From Pseudomonas sp. MWU15-20650 (lineage in GTDB: Bacteria > Pseudomonadota > Gammaproteobacteria > Pseudomonadales > Pseudomonadaceae), in assembly GCF_023242475.1 (NCBI RefSeq), contig NZ_JALJFG010000010.1, forward strand, positions 90,294 through 154,293: a DNA stretch of 64,000 bases, given 5' to 3'. A model generated the notes under the pieces. It had not been told where the DNA came from, searched no databases, and saw only the letters and a list, made by a program, of their open reading frames with translations. Below, in pieces: positions 17,713 through 25,241 of this stretch. Position numbers and translations under genes: made by a program. Within the stretch, counting starts at the first letter, position 1; every line of letters begins with the position of its first letter.

Positions 17713-19197
17713 ATGAGCGCCAACGTCGACCAGAACAACCGCCCCGATTACGACCAGGTTTTGCAGGACATTGCCGACTATGTCCTCAACTACCGCATCG
17801 ATTCTCGGGACGCATTGGACACTGCCCGCAACTGCCTGATGGACACGCTCGGTTGTGGCCTGCTGGCCCTGCGGTTCCCCGAGTGCACCAAGCACCTGGG
17901 GCCGATCGTCGAGGGCACGCTCGTCCCGTTTGGCGCGCGGGTGCCGGGCACCTCGTTTCGCCTGGACCCGGTCAAGGCGGCCTGGGACATTGGCTGCATC
18001 GTGCGTTGGCTCGACTATAACGACACTTGGCTCGCCGCCGAATGGGGCCACCCTTCGGACAACCTGGGCGGCATTCTCGCCGTGGCCGATCACCTGTCGC
18101 AAAAGCGCGTGGCCAATGGCGATGCGCCGCTGACCGTACGCGTGGTGCTGGAGGCGATGATCATGGCCCACGAAATCCAGGGAGTGATTGCCCTGGAAAA
18201 CGCCTTTAACCGGGTTGGCCTGGACCATGTGCTGCTGGTGAAAGTCGCGTCTACCGCTGTCACCGCCAAGCTCATGGGCGCTAACCGTGAACAGTTGCTC
18301 GCGGCGCTGTCGCATGCGTTTGTCGATGGTCAGGCGCTACGTACTTACCGCCATGCGCCCAATGCCGGCTCGCGTAAATCCTGGGCGGCGGGCGATGCGT
18401 CCAGTCGCGGTGTGCGCCTGGCGGATATTGCCCTGCGTGGCGAAATGGGGATTCCCGGGGTCTTGAGTGCGCCGCAGTGGGGCTTTTATGACGTGTTGTT
18501 CAGCCACACCAACAAGGACCTGGCGCTCAAGCCCGAGGACAAGCGTGCGTTCAGCCTGTCCCAGCCTTACGGCACGTATGTGATGGAAAACGTGCTGTTC
18601 AAGATCAGCTTCCCCGCCGAGTTCCATGCGCAAACCGCCTGTGAAGCGGCGGTAGCTCTGCACCCGCAGGTCAAGAACCGCCTGCACGACATCGAACGCA
18701 TCGTGATCACCACCCACGAGTCAGCCATTCGTATCATCTCCAAGGTCGGCCCCCTGGCCAACGCCGCCGACCGCGACCACTGCCTGCAATACATGACCGC
18801 CGTGCCGCTGGCGTTCGGCAAGCTGGTGGCCGAGCAGTACGAAGACGATTTTCATGGGGCGCACCCGATCATTGATGAGCTGCGCGACAAGATGGTGATC
18901 GTCGAAGACCCACGCTACAGCCGCGAGTACCTGGAGGCCGACAAGCGTTCCATTGCCAATGCGGTGCAGGTGTTTTTCAGGGATGGCACTCATACCGAAC
19001 AGGTGGCGGTGGAGTACCCGATGGGTCATCGTCGCCGTCGGGTGGACGGCATCCCGTTGCTGGAGGCGAAGTTCAAGGCCAACCTGGCCACGCGTTTTAC
19101 CGCGCAGCGCAGTGCTGAGATTTTTGCGTTGTGCAAGGATCAGGCGAAGCTTGAAGCCACGCCGGTCCACCGGTTTGTGGACCTGTTCGTGATCTAG
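17713..19197 (+). CDS. prpD: 2-Methylcitrate dehydratase PrpD
   Basis: 494-residue MmgE/PrpD-family protein, cofactor-free 2-methylcitrate dehydratase. Family features include the N-terminal [44 protein letters not shown], and [19 protein letters not shown] at 17713 with TTAGGAGAACTGCC upstream. The operon already has AcnD-PrpF for the same step, so PrpD is an apparent functional duplicate, kept at the end of the operon as in other Pseudomonas. Confidence 0.95.
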   Translation: MSANVDQNNRPDYDQVLQDIADYVLNYRIDSRDALDTARNCLMDTLGCGLLALRFPECTKHLGPIVEGTLVPFGARVPGTSFRLDPVKAAWDIGCIVRWLDYNDTWLAAEWGHPSDNLGGILAVADHLSQKRVANGDAPLTVRVVLEAMIMAHEIQGVIALENAFNRVGLDHVLLVKVASTAVTAKLMGANREQLLAALSHAFVDGQALRTYRHAPNAGSRKSWAAGDASSRGVRLADIALRGEMGIPGVLSAPQWGFYDVLFSHTNKDLALKPEDKRAFSLSQPYGTYVMENVLFKISFPAEFHAQTACEAAVALHPQVKNRLHDIERIVITTHESAIRIISKVGPLANAADRDHCLQYMTAVPLAFGKLVAEQYEDDFHGAHPIIDELRDKMVIVEDPRYSREYLEADKRSIANAVQVFFRDGTHTEQVAVEYPMGHRRRRVDGIPLLEAKFKANLATRFTAQRSAEIFALCKDQAKLEATPVHRFVDLFVI

Positions 19198-19239
19198 GCA
19201 ACGCTACAAAAAAATGGATTTTTGTTGGTTTTGACGGCC

Positions 19240-20562
19240 CTACATACTGCCTTCGACATCATCCAGGCTGAACGTCTCGGTGTGGTCGTCATAGGAGAAA
19301 ATCTCCGCATAGCGTCCCCACGCCACCACGCTTTCCAGGGTTTTCTCCACGAAGGCGTCGGTCATCGAGTCTTCCAACTCTTGCTCGAAGCGCACCCGTG
19401 GCGCCCGGTGCCCGCTGCGTTCAAGCAACACTTGATGGATGCGTGCCGCCAGCGGCACGTGACGGATCAAATGCTCGGCGAACAGAGTTTTACGTTCTTG
19501 GGTGCCGTAGTCGGCGAACAGTTTGCCGGCGTCAGTGAGGGTGATGTCGGCGCCTTTGAGTTCGGCGAAGCCCAGATGCTCGAGCATCTCCGCCACTGGG
19601 AACAGGTCGTCCACTTCCAGCAAGCGCCGCTCGGCCACGGTCGGCAAGCCGGCGTGGCCGTTGTAGGGCTCGGCCGCCAAGGTTTCGATCAGGCCGGCCA
19701 TCAGGTTGGTGGACACTTCCGGCAACAGGCTGCCCATTTTCAGCTCAGGTAGACCTCTGCTCGCGTCGGCGCTGCGGCGGTCGGTCATCAAGGCGTAGAT
19801 GTCGTCGACCATTTGCCGGAAGGTCGGGTCCAGCCGGTTGCGTGGGTGTGCAAACGGCACCTTGATCTCGGCGACCACCCGGCCGGGGTTGGACGACAAC
19901 ACCAGGATGCGGTCGCACATCAGCACTGCTTCTTCGATGTTGTGGGTCACGATCAGGATCGACTTGATCGGCAGTTGTTTGCCGCTCCACAGGTCCAGCA
20001 AGTCAGTGCGCAGGGTTTCGGCGGTGAGGACATCGAGTGCCGAGAACGGTTCGTCCATCAGCAACAGGGTCGGGTTGACCACCAGGCCGCGGGCAAACCC
20101 CACGCGCTGGCGCATGCCACCGGACAATTCGCGCGGGTAGGCGTTTTCGAACCCGTCCAGGCCGATCAAGTCGATGGCCGCCAAGGCGCGCCGGCGGGTT
20201 TCCTTGCGCTCGACTTGCAAGGCTTGCAGGCCAGCTTCCACGTTTTCCAGCACGGTCAGCCAGGGGAACAGCGCAAAGGTCTGGAATACCATGGCCACGC
20301 CTTCGGCCGGCCCCTTCAAGGGGGCGCCGTTGTAGCGGACTTCGCCCGACGAGGGCTCGATCAGCCCAGCGATGATACGCAGCAGCGTGGACTTGCCCGA
20401 GCCGGAACGGCCGAGCATGCCCACGATTTCGCCTTCGTGCAGGCTCAGGTCTACGCCGCTGAGAACTTGCAACTCATCTTTACCTTTGCCGAACACCCGG
20501 TTCACGTTTTTCAACGAGTAGATTTGCGGAGTGTCGACAGCATGCTCGGTATAGGTAGTCAT
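19240..20562 (-). CDS. ABC transporter ATPase (nitrate/sulfonate/taurine type) with C-terminal AAA-associated domain
   Basis: 440-residue ATPase. Walker A GRSGSGKST, ABC signature LSGGMRQRVGFARG and Walker B LLLMDEP are intact in the first ~260 residues. A C-terminal winged-helix-like 'AAA-associated' domain of about 150 residues follows, as in one branch of the nitrate/sulfonate importers. The start is placed at the ATG at 20562 (MTTYTEHAV), which has GATGGGA upstream; an in-frame ATG at 20577 overlapping the permease stop would add five residues. Its partner is the double permease just upstream. No substrate-binding protein is nearby, so the substrate is unknown. Confidence 0.88.
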   Translation of the reverse strand: MTTYTEHAVDTPQIYSLKNVNRVFGKGKDELQVLSGVDLSLHEGEIVGMLGRSGSGKSTLLRIIAGLIEPSSGEVRYNGAPLKGPAEGVAMVFQTFALFPWLTVLENVEAGLQALQVERKETRRRALAAIDLIGLDGFENAYPRELSGGMRQRVGFARGLVVNPTLLLMDEPFSALDVLTAETLRTDLLDLWSGKQLPIKSILIVTHNIEEAVLMCDRILVLSSNPGRVVAEIKVPFAHPRNRLDPTFRQMVDDIYALMTDRRSADASRGLPELKMGSLLPEVSTNLMAGLIETLAAEPYNGHAGLPTVAERRLLEVDDLFPVAEMLEHLGFAELKGADITLTDAGKLFADYGTQERKTLFAEHLIRHVPLAARIHQVLLERSGHRAPRVRFEQELEDSMTDAFVEKTLESVVAWGRYAEIFSYDDHTETFSLDDVEGSM

Positions 20563-20576
20563 CACAGCGAATCCCA

Positions 20577-22322
20577 TCAATTGAGACGAAGTTTGTTTTC
20601 AGCCATGGCGTACATCGGTCGCCAGACCGCGCGGTTGAACGCCACGACGAAGATCGACATCACCACCACGCCCAGGGCGATTTTCGGGAAATCGCCGGCG
20701 GCGGTGGTCTGCGCGATATAGGCGCCCAGCCCGTGGGCGACCACGTTGTCCTGGCCCCAGGACACGTATTCGGAAACGATGCTGGCGTTCCACGCGCCGC
20801 CCGAGGCGGTAATGGCGCCGGTGACGTAGTACGGGAAGATCCCCGGCAGCATGACTTTGCGCCACCACAGCCAGCCGCGAATGCGGAAGTTGGCGGCGGC
20901 TTCCTTGAAGTCGTTGGGAAAGGCGCTGGCACCGGCGATGACGTTGAACAGGATGTACCACTGGGTGCCCAGCACGATCAGTGGGCTCAGCCAGATATCC
21001 GGGTTGAGCTGGTAGTGCAGGATCACGATGACAAACACCGGGAACAGCAGGTTGGCCGGGAATGCCGCGAGAAACTGCGCCAGCGGCTGGATTTTCTCCG
21101 CCAGGGCGGGGCGCAAGCCGATCATCACGCCCAACGGCACCCAGATCAGCGAAGCAATCAGGATCAACCCGGCCACTCGCAGCAGCGTAATCAGGCCCAG
21201 CACGAAGACATGGCCGACCTCAGCCAAGTCCACCTCGGTGCCGACGTACAGCACGATGTGATACAGCGCATAAGCCGCCATCAGCGCAATCAGTGTGCCC
21301 CACACCCAGTCGATCACCCTTGAGGCCGCCGGGGTTTCTGCCGGCAGTGCCTTGAGTGCACCGCCCGCCAGGCTGAAACGTTTATTGCCGATGCGGCTGA
21401 CGGCGCGGGTGATAGGGCGCAGGATGCGCTGCACGATGCGTGTGCGCTGGATCAGGTTCAGCAACCAGGATTGCGGCGCGGCGCCCTGCGAGGCGGTGGT
21501 TTCCATGCGGAATTTGTCGGCCCAGGCCACCAGTGGCCGGAACAGGAACTGGTCGTAGATCAGGATCACCACCACCATCGCCAGGATCACATAACCCACG
21601 GCGTGCATGTCTTTCTGGGCGATGGCCAGGGCCAGGTACGAACCCACGCCTGGCAGGGTGATGGTCTTGTCACCGACGGTGATGGCTTCGGAGGCAACCA
21701 CGAAAAACCAGCCGCCGGACATGCTCATCATCATGTTCCACACCAGCCCCGGCATGGCGAACGGCACGTCGAGCTTCCAGAACCGTTGCCAGCCGGAGAG
21801 CCGCAGGTTGGTGGACACCTCGACCAGGTCATGGGGCAACATGCGCAGCGACTGGTAGAAGCTGAACGTCATGTTCCAGGCCTGGCTGGTGAAAATGGCG
21901 AAGATCGCGGCGAACTCGGCGCCGAGCACGCGCCCGGGAAACAGCAACAGGAAGAATGTCACCGTAAAAGAGATGTAACCGAGCACCGGCACCGATTGCA
22001 GGATATCGAGTACGGGCACCAGCAGTTTCTCGGCGCGCCGGCTTTTGGCGGCCAGGGTGCCGTACAACAGGGTGAAGATCAGGGCCGCGACCATCGCCGC
22101 GAGCATGCGCAGGGTGGTGCGCATCGCGTATTCCGGCAGGTTGGCCGGGTCGAGGGAAATGACTTCACTTTGCAAGGTGGCGATGGGCGCCCAGGTTTCC
22201 CGGGCGGTGATGGAGAAAAACAGTAAAAAGCCGATCACCAAGGGCAGGGCGACCAAGTCCCAGCGGTTGGGCAGCAAGCGCAGCGTGGATGCAGGGATGT
22301 AGTGACGGAACACTTTGTTCAT
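20577..22322 (-). CDS. ABC transporter permease, two fused membrane domains
   Basis: 581-residue inner-membrane protein containing two tandem BPD_transp_1 permease domains (about residues 15-265 and 330-575). Each has about six hydrophobic segments and an EAA-like cytoplasmic loop (EVSTNLRLSGWQRFWKLDVPFAMP in the first, EAAANFRIRGWLWWRKVMLPGIFP in the second). The fusion gives a complete permease dimer in one chain. Its stop overlaps the possible ATPase start at 20577 (TGATG). Nitrate/sulfonate/bicarbonate-type by similarity; no periplasmic binding protein was found in the window. Confidence 0.88.
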   Translation of the reverse strand: MNKVFRHYIPASTLRLLPNRWDLVALPLVIGFLLFFSITARETWAPIATLQSEVISLDPANLPEYAMRTTLRMLAAMVAALIFTLLYGTLAAKSRRAEKLLVPVLDILQSVPVLGYISFTVTFFLLLFPGRVLGAEFAAIFAIFTSQAWNMTFSFYQSLRMLPHDLVEVSTNLRLSGWQRFWKLDVPFAMPGLVWNMMMSMSGGWFFVVASEAITVGDKTITLPGVGSYLALAIAQKDMHAVGYVILAMVVVILIYDQFLFRPLVAWADKFRMETTASQGAAPQSWLLNLIQRTRIVQRILRPITRAVSRIGNKRFSLAGGALKALPAETPAASRVIDWVWGTLIALMAAYALYHIVLYVGTEVDLAEVGHVFVLGLITLLRVAGLILIASLIWVPLGVMIGLRPALAEKIQPLAQFLAAFPANLLFPVFVIVILHYQLNPDIWLSPLIVLGTQWYILFNVIAGASAFPNDFKEAAANFRIRGWLWWRKVMLPGIFPYYVTGAITASGGAWNASIVSEYVSWGQDNVVAHGLGAYIAQTTAAGDFPKIALGVVVMSIFVVAFNRAVWRPMYAMAENKLRLN

Positions 22323-22550
22323 AGGCAGTCAGTCCTGCAGCGTTCAGGTTCAGAGGGGCGTAGTGGGAGTGAGCTTAGCTGCTGCACGAATGACCCACCG
22401 AGCAGGGCAGGTACTGTTTTCGTGATTCAAGAGCATCCAGGCGTTAATGGCGGGATTGTACGTTTCTAAATGTTACAGGCACATATTTTTGCTGTCAGTT
22501 TCCTGTACGAACCGCGACTGGGACGTTGCATCCCAGCCACCGCTTGGCCG

Positions 22551-23279
22551 TTATTCAAAGCGCAGGATCACCCGGCGATTGTGCTTGCTCTTCTTCTCGA
22601 TCTTCTCGCAGAACACCCGGCCGATTTCCTCGGTGTTGACCACATGCGTGCCGCCACACGGCTGGATGTCGATCCCGGCGATTTCAATCACCCGGACCGA
22701 GCCTTGGATAACCGGCGGCGCAACCGCCTGGGTGCGGGTGATCTGCAGCAGGGTCGAATATTCCGTGGCGGGCATCGACAGGGTTTTCACCGCGTGGGCT
22801 TGCTCGATCAGGGCGTTGAGGTCGCGGGTGAGGCTGTCTTTGTCCAGGGTCATTTCGGGCAGGTCGAAATCCAGGCGCCCCTTGTCGGCACTGATGCTGC
22901 AACCGGTCACGGGCGCATCGATGAGTGAGCACAGCAAGTGCAGGCAGGTGTGCATCTTCATGTGCTGGTAACGCCGCTCCCAATCCAGGCTTGCGTCTAC
23001 CTGGGCGCCGGCCGTCAAGGTTGCGGGGCAGTGAGCCACCTGGTGCCAGATGATCGAGCGCAACACCGGGTCGCGCACGGTGCCGGTCACCTCGACCCGT
23101 GTGCCATCCGCCAGGCTGAGGTGCCCGGTATCGCCCGGCTGTCCGCCACCGGTGGGATAGAACAGCGTGTGCTCCAGGGCGATCCCGTGTTCGCTGACCG
23201 CAACCACACGGGCGCTGAACGCGTTCTGGTAGGGAGCGCTGTCAAACAGCGCCAGGGTTTCCATGGTATGCACGGACAT
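22551..23279 (-). CDS. alaX: AlaX-like alanyl-tRNA editing protein
   Basis: 242-residue stand-alone relative of the AlaRS editing domain, which normally hydrolyses Ser- or Gly-charged tRNA-Ala. An N-terminal glycine-rich part (YPTGGGQPGDTG, 41-52) is followed by the zinc-binding editing site with H110 and H114 (HTCLH) and C208/H212 in CGGTH. Start ATG at 23279 with GGAGG six bases upstream. It begins two bases after the serine acetyltransferase stop and is the last gene of the five-gene cysteine operon. Placing a seryl-tRNA-editing factor there suggests protection when serine or its derivatives accumulate (inference). Confidence 0.87.
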   Translation of the reverse strand: MSVHTMETLALFDSAPYQNAFSARVVAVSEHGIALEHTLFYPTGGGQPGDTGHLSLADGTRVEVTGTVRDPVLRSIIWHQVAHCPATLTAGAQVDASLDWERRYQHMKMHTCLHLLCSLIDAPVTGCSISADKGRLDFDLPEMTLDKDSLTRDLNALIEQAHAVKTLSMPATEYSTLLQITRTQAVAPPVIQGSVRVIEIAGIDIQPCGGTHVVNTEEIGRVFCEKIEKKSKHNRRVILRFE

Positions 23280-23281
23280 GT

Positions 23282-24274
23282 TCAACCTCCGACGATCAGT
23301 GGGCTGGCCTGCAACAAGTGGCGCACCAGTGCGCTCAAGCCAGGCGGGGAGAGCAGGGTGATTTCAAATTCCGGCCCGCAGACTTTCAGGTTCAGCGGCA
23401 GGCGCGGCAGCTGTTCGCCGACATCGAGGCGGCGCAGGCGAAATTGCAGGTGGTGACGTTCTTTCACCGTGGGTTCGAGCATCAGCCCCTGTAACGGGTG
23501 AAAGTCGGCATCCAGCACCGTGACCTTGTGGCCGGCATTGACTTCGCCGACCACGTGCAAGCGCTCATCCATGGCAAAGGCGCCGAGGTAGTTGCTGTGG
23601 TCCGATTCATCATTTTTTTGCAATTGGATCTGGTTCACCACCTTGACCTTGGTGCCCGCGGGCACGTCTTGGGTAATGACGCAGGAGGGGCTGATGAACA
23701 CGTTGTCGCCGATCTGCACATACCCCAGCACCCGGGCGCCGGCGCCGACTTCGACGTTGTTGCCCAGGCGTGGATGGCGCTTGCCGTCCGGGTTGTTGGC
23801 GATGCCACGGGCGCCCAGGGTCACGCCGCAGAGGACGTAGCAGTCGTTGCCGATCTCGCAGGTTTCACCAATGACGGTGCCGTAGCCGTGGTCCAGCACA
23901 AAGCGCCGGCCAATGCGCGCCGCCGGGTGAATCTCGGCGCCGGAGAGGATCTTGCCCTGGTTGCTGAGCTTGAGGGCCATACGCGTGAACACGCCTGGGC
24001 TGGCCTCGGGGAGGTTCCACACCACGTGCGCCAGCCGGTAGAACAGCACGGCCTTGAAGGAGGCATAGGACTCCAGGATCAACTCGCCGCGCCCGCGTGA
24101 CGCCGGGTCGCGATAGGCGTAGGCGATCAAGTCCTCGGCCACCGCTTGGGCGGCGTTCTGGATCAGTGGCGCCAGGTGCGGTTCCAACTGCTTCATCTGC
24201 GCAGGCGTGAGGGTCTGGATGAGGTGGGTGAGCAACTCATCGTGCAGTTGTTGCATGTCGATGAAGCCGCCCAT
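23282..24274 (-). CDS. Serine O-acetyltransferase with an extra C-terminal domain
   Basis: 330-residue protein. Residues ~35-215 are a serine acetyltransferase of the EpsC/CysE type: an N-terminal helical part (SYASFKAVLFYRLAHVVW), then a left-handed beta-helix with the catalytic D128-H129 (LDHGYGTVIGET) and H167 in GKRHPRLGNNVEVGAGARVLG. It makes O-acetylserine from serine and acetyl-CoA. About 100 further residues (230-330), predicted beta-rich and starting near YLGAFAMDERLHVVGEV, do not resemble the usual short CysE tail and are unassigned. Start ATG at 24274 preceded by GAGGG. Located between a cysteine-synthase-like gene and alaX. Confidence 0.85.
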   Translation of the reverse strand: MGGFIDMQQLHDELLTHLIQTLTPAQMKQLEPHLAPLIQNAAQAVAEDLIAYAYRDPASRGRGELILESYASFKAVLFYRLAHVVWNLPEASPGVFTRMALKLSNQGKILSGAEIHPAARIGRRFVLDHGYGTVIGETCEIGNDCYVLCGVTLGARGIANNPDGKRHPRLGNNVEVGAGARVLGYVQIGDNVFISPSCVITQDVPAGTKVKVVNQIQLQKNDESDHSNYLGAFAMDERLHVVGEVNAGHKVTVLDADFHPLQGLMLEPTVKERHHLQFRLRRLDVGEQLPRLPLNLKVCGPEFEITLLSPPGLSALVRHLLQASPLIVGG

Positions 24275-24311
24275 GGAGGCACCCTCGCAGTCTGGATAGT
24301 TGGGTAACCGG

Positions 24312-25226
24312 TTATTCGAAACCGGGCAGGTAGCTGTCGGCATTGTCGTAGACCATGGTCAACACCACCGTTTCAGGCGGCAATTCGGGGGCGAGCTGAG
24401 CGATGGCAACCATGTTGGCCGCCGAGGACAGCCCCAGGCTGATGGCGTCGGTGCGCATGATGCGTTTGATCATGTCGATGCAGGCGCTGTGCGACACCTT
24501 GAGCATGCCGTCCAGTACATCCACGTTGAGAATGCTCGGGATCAGGCCAATCGACAGACCCTGGATAGCGTGCGCAGCATGCTGGTCTTTCAGCAGGTCG
24601 CATTCCTCCGGTTCCACGCCCATGACGCGGATCGCCGGCCAGGCGGCCTTGAGGGTTTCACCGATGCCGGTGATGTGACCCCCGGTGCCGATGCCGCTGA
24701 TGAAGTAATCCACGCGCCGGTCACCAAAGGCGCGGATGATTTCCGGCGCAGTGGTGTCGCGGTGGGTTTGCGGGTTGGCGCCATTGCGTTGCTGGTTGAG
24801 CATCACGTAGTTGGGGTTTTCCAGCTGCAACTCCATGCACTTTTCACCGTGGGAGTTGTTGCCCAGGCGGCTGTCAGACAGCACCACCCGGGCGCCGTAC
24901 AGGCGTAGCAGTTTCTGTTTTTCGGGGCTGTAGTTGTCGGGGATCACCAGCACGACTTTGTAGCCAAGCACATTGCCGGCCATCACCAGGCCAATGCCGG
25001 TGTTGCCGCCGCTGGGTTCGATGATGGTTTGCCCGGAGTCACGCATCAGTACGCCACGGCGCTCGGCGTCGAGGATCATGCCCAGGGCGATGCGCGCCTT
25101 GTGGCTGCCGCCGGGGTTCAGGGATTCCAGCTTGGCGTAGACCTCGATGCCGAGGTCTTCGGAAAACTGGGCCAGACGTACGATCGGCGTGTTGCCGATG
25201 ACGTCGAGAATGGAGTTATGCAGCAT
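24312..25226 (-). CDS. Cysteine-synthase-family PLP enzyme (CysK/CysM-like)
   Basis: 304-residue fold-type II PLP enzyme. The PLP lysine is K43 in NPGGSHKAR, the substrate loop is EPSGGNTG (70-77), and the phosphate-binding loop is GIGTGGHITG (178-187). The core differs from housekeeping CysK (NPGGSHK rather than NPSxSVK, GTGGH rather than GTGGT), so it is a paralogue with its own specificity. It lies 15 bases downstream of the JAMM-UBL-E1-rhodanese gene and 37 bases upstream of the serine acetyltransferase. Likely substrates are O-acetylserine and either sulfide or a protein thiocarboxylate (inference, by analogy with mycobacterial CysM/CysO). Confidence 0.88.
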   Translation of the reverse strand: MLHNSILDVIGNTPIVRLAQFSEDLGIEVYAKLESLNPGGSHKARIALGMILDAERRGVLMRDSGQTIIEPSGGNTGIGLVMAGNVLGYKVVLVIPDNYSPEKQKLLRLYGARVVLSDSRLGNNSHGEKCMELQLENPNYVMLNQQRNGANPQTHRDTTAPEIIRAFGDRRVDYFISGIGTGGHITGIGETLKAAWPAIRVMGVEPEECDLLKDQHAAHAIQGLSIGLIPSILNVDVLDGMLKVSHSACIDMIKRIMRTDAISLGLSSAANMVAIAQLAPELPPETVVLTMVYDNADSYLPGFE

Positions 25227-25241
25227 GCGTCAGTCCCCGGA

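Noticed and set aside
22520..22538. Inverted repeat CTGGGA...TCCCAG as terminator of the AlaX operon
   Set aside because: Short stem and no T-tract on the minus strand; too weak to call.
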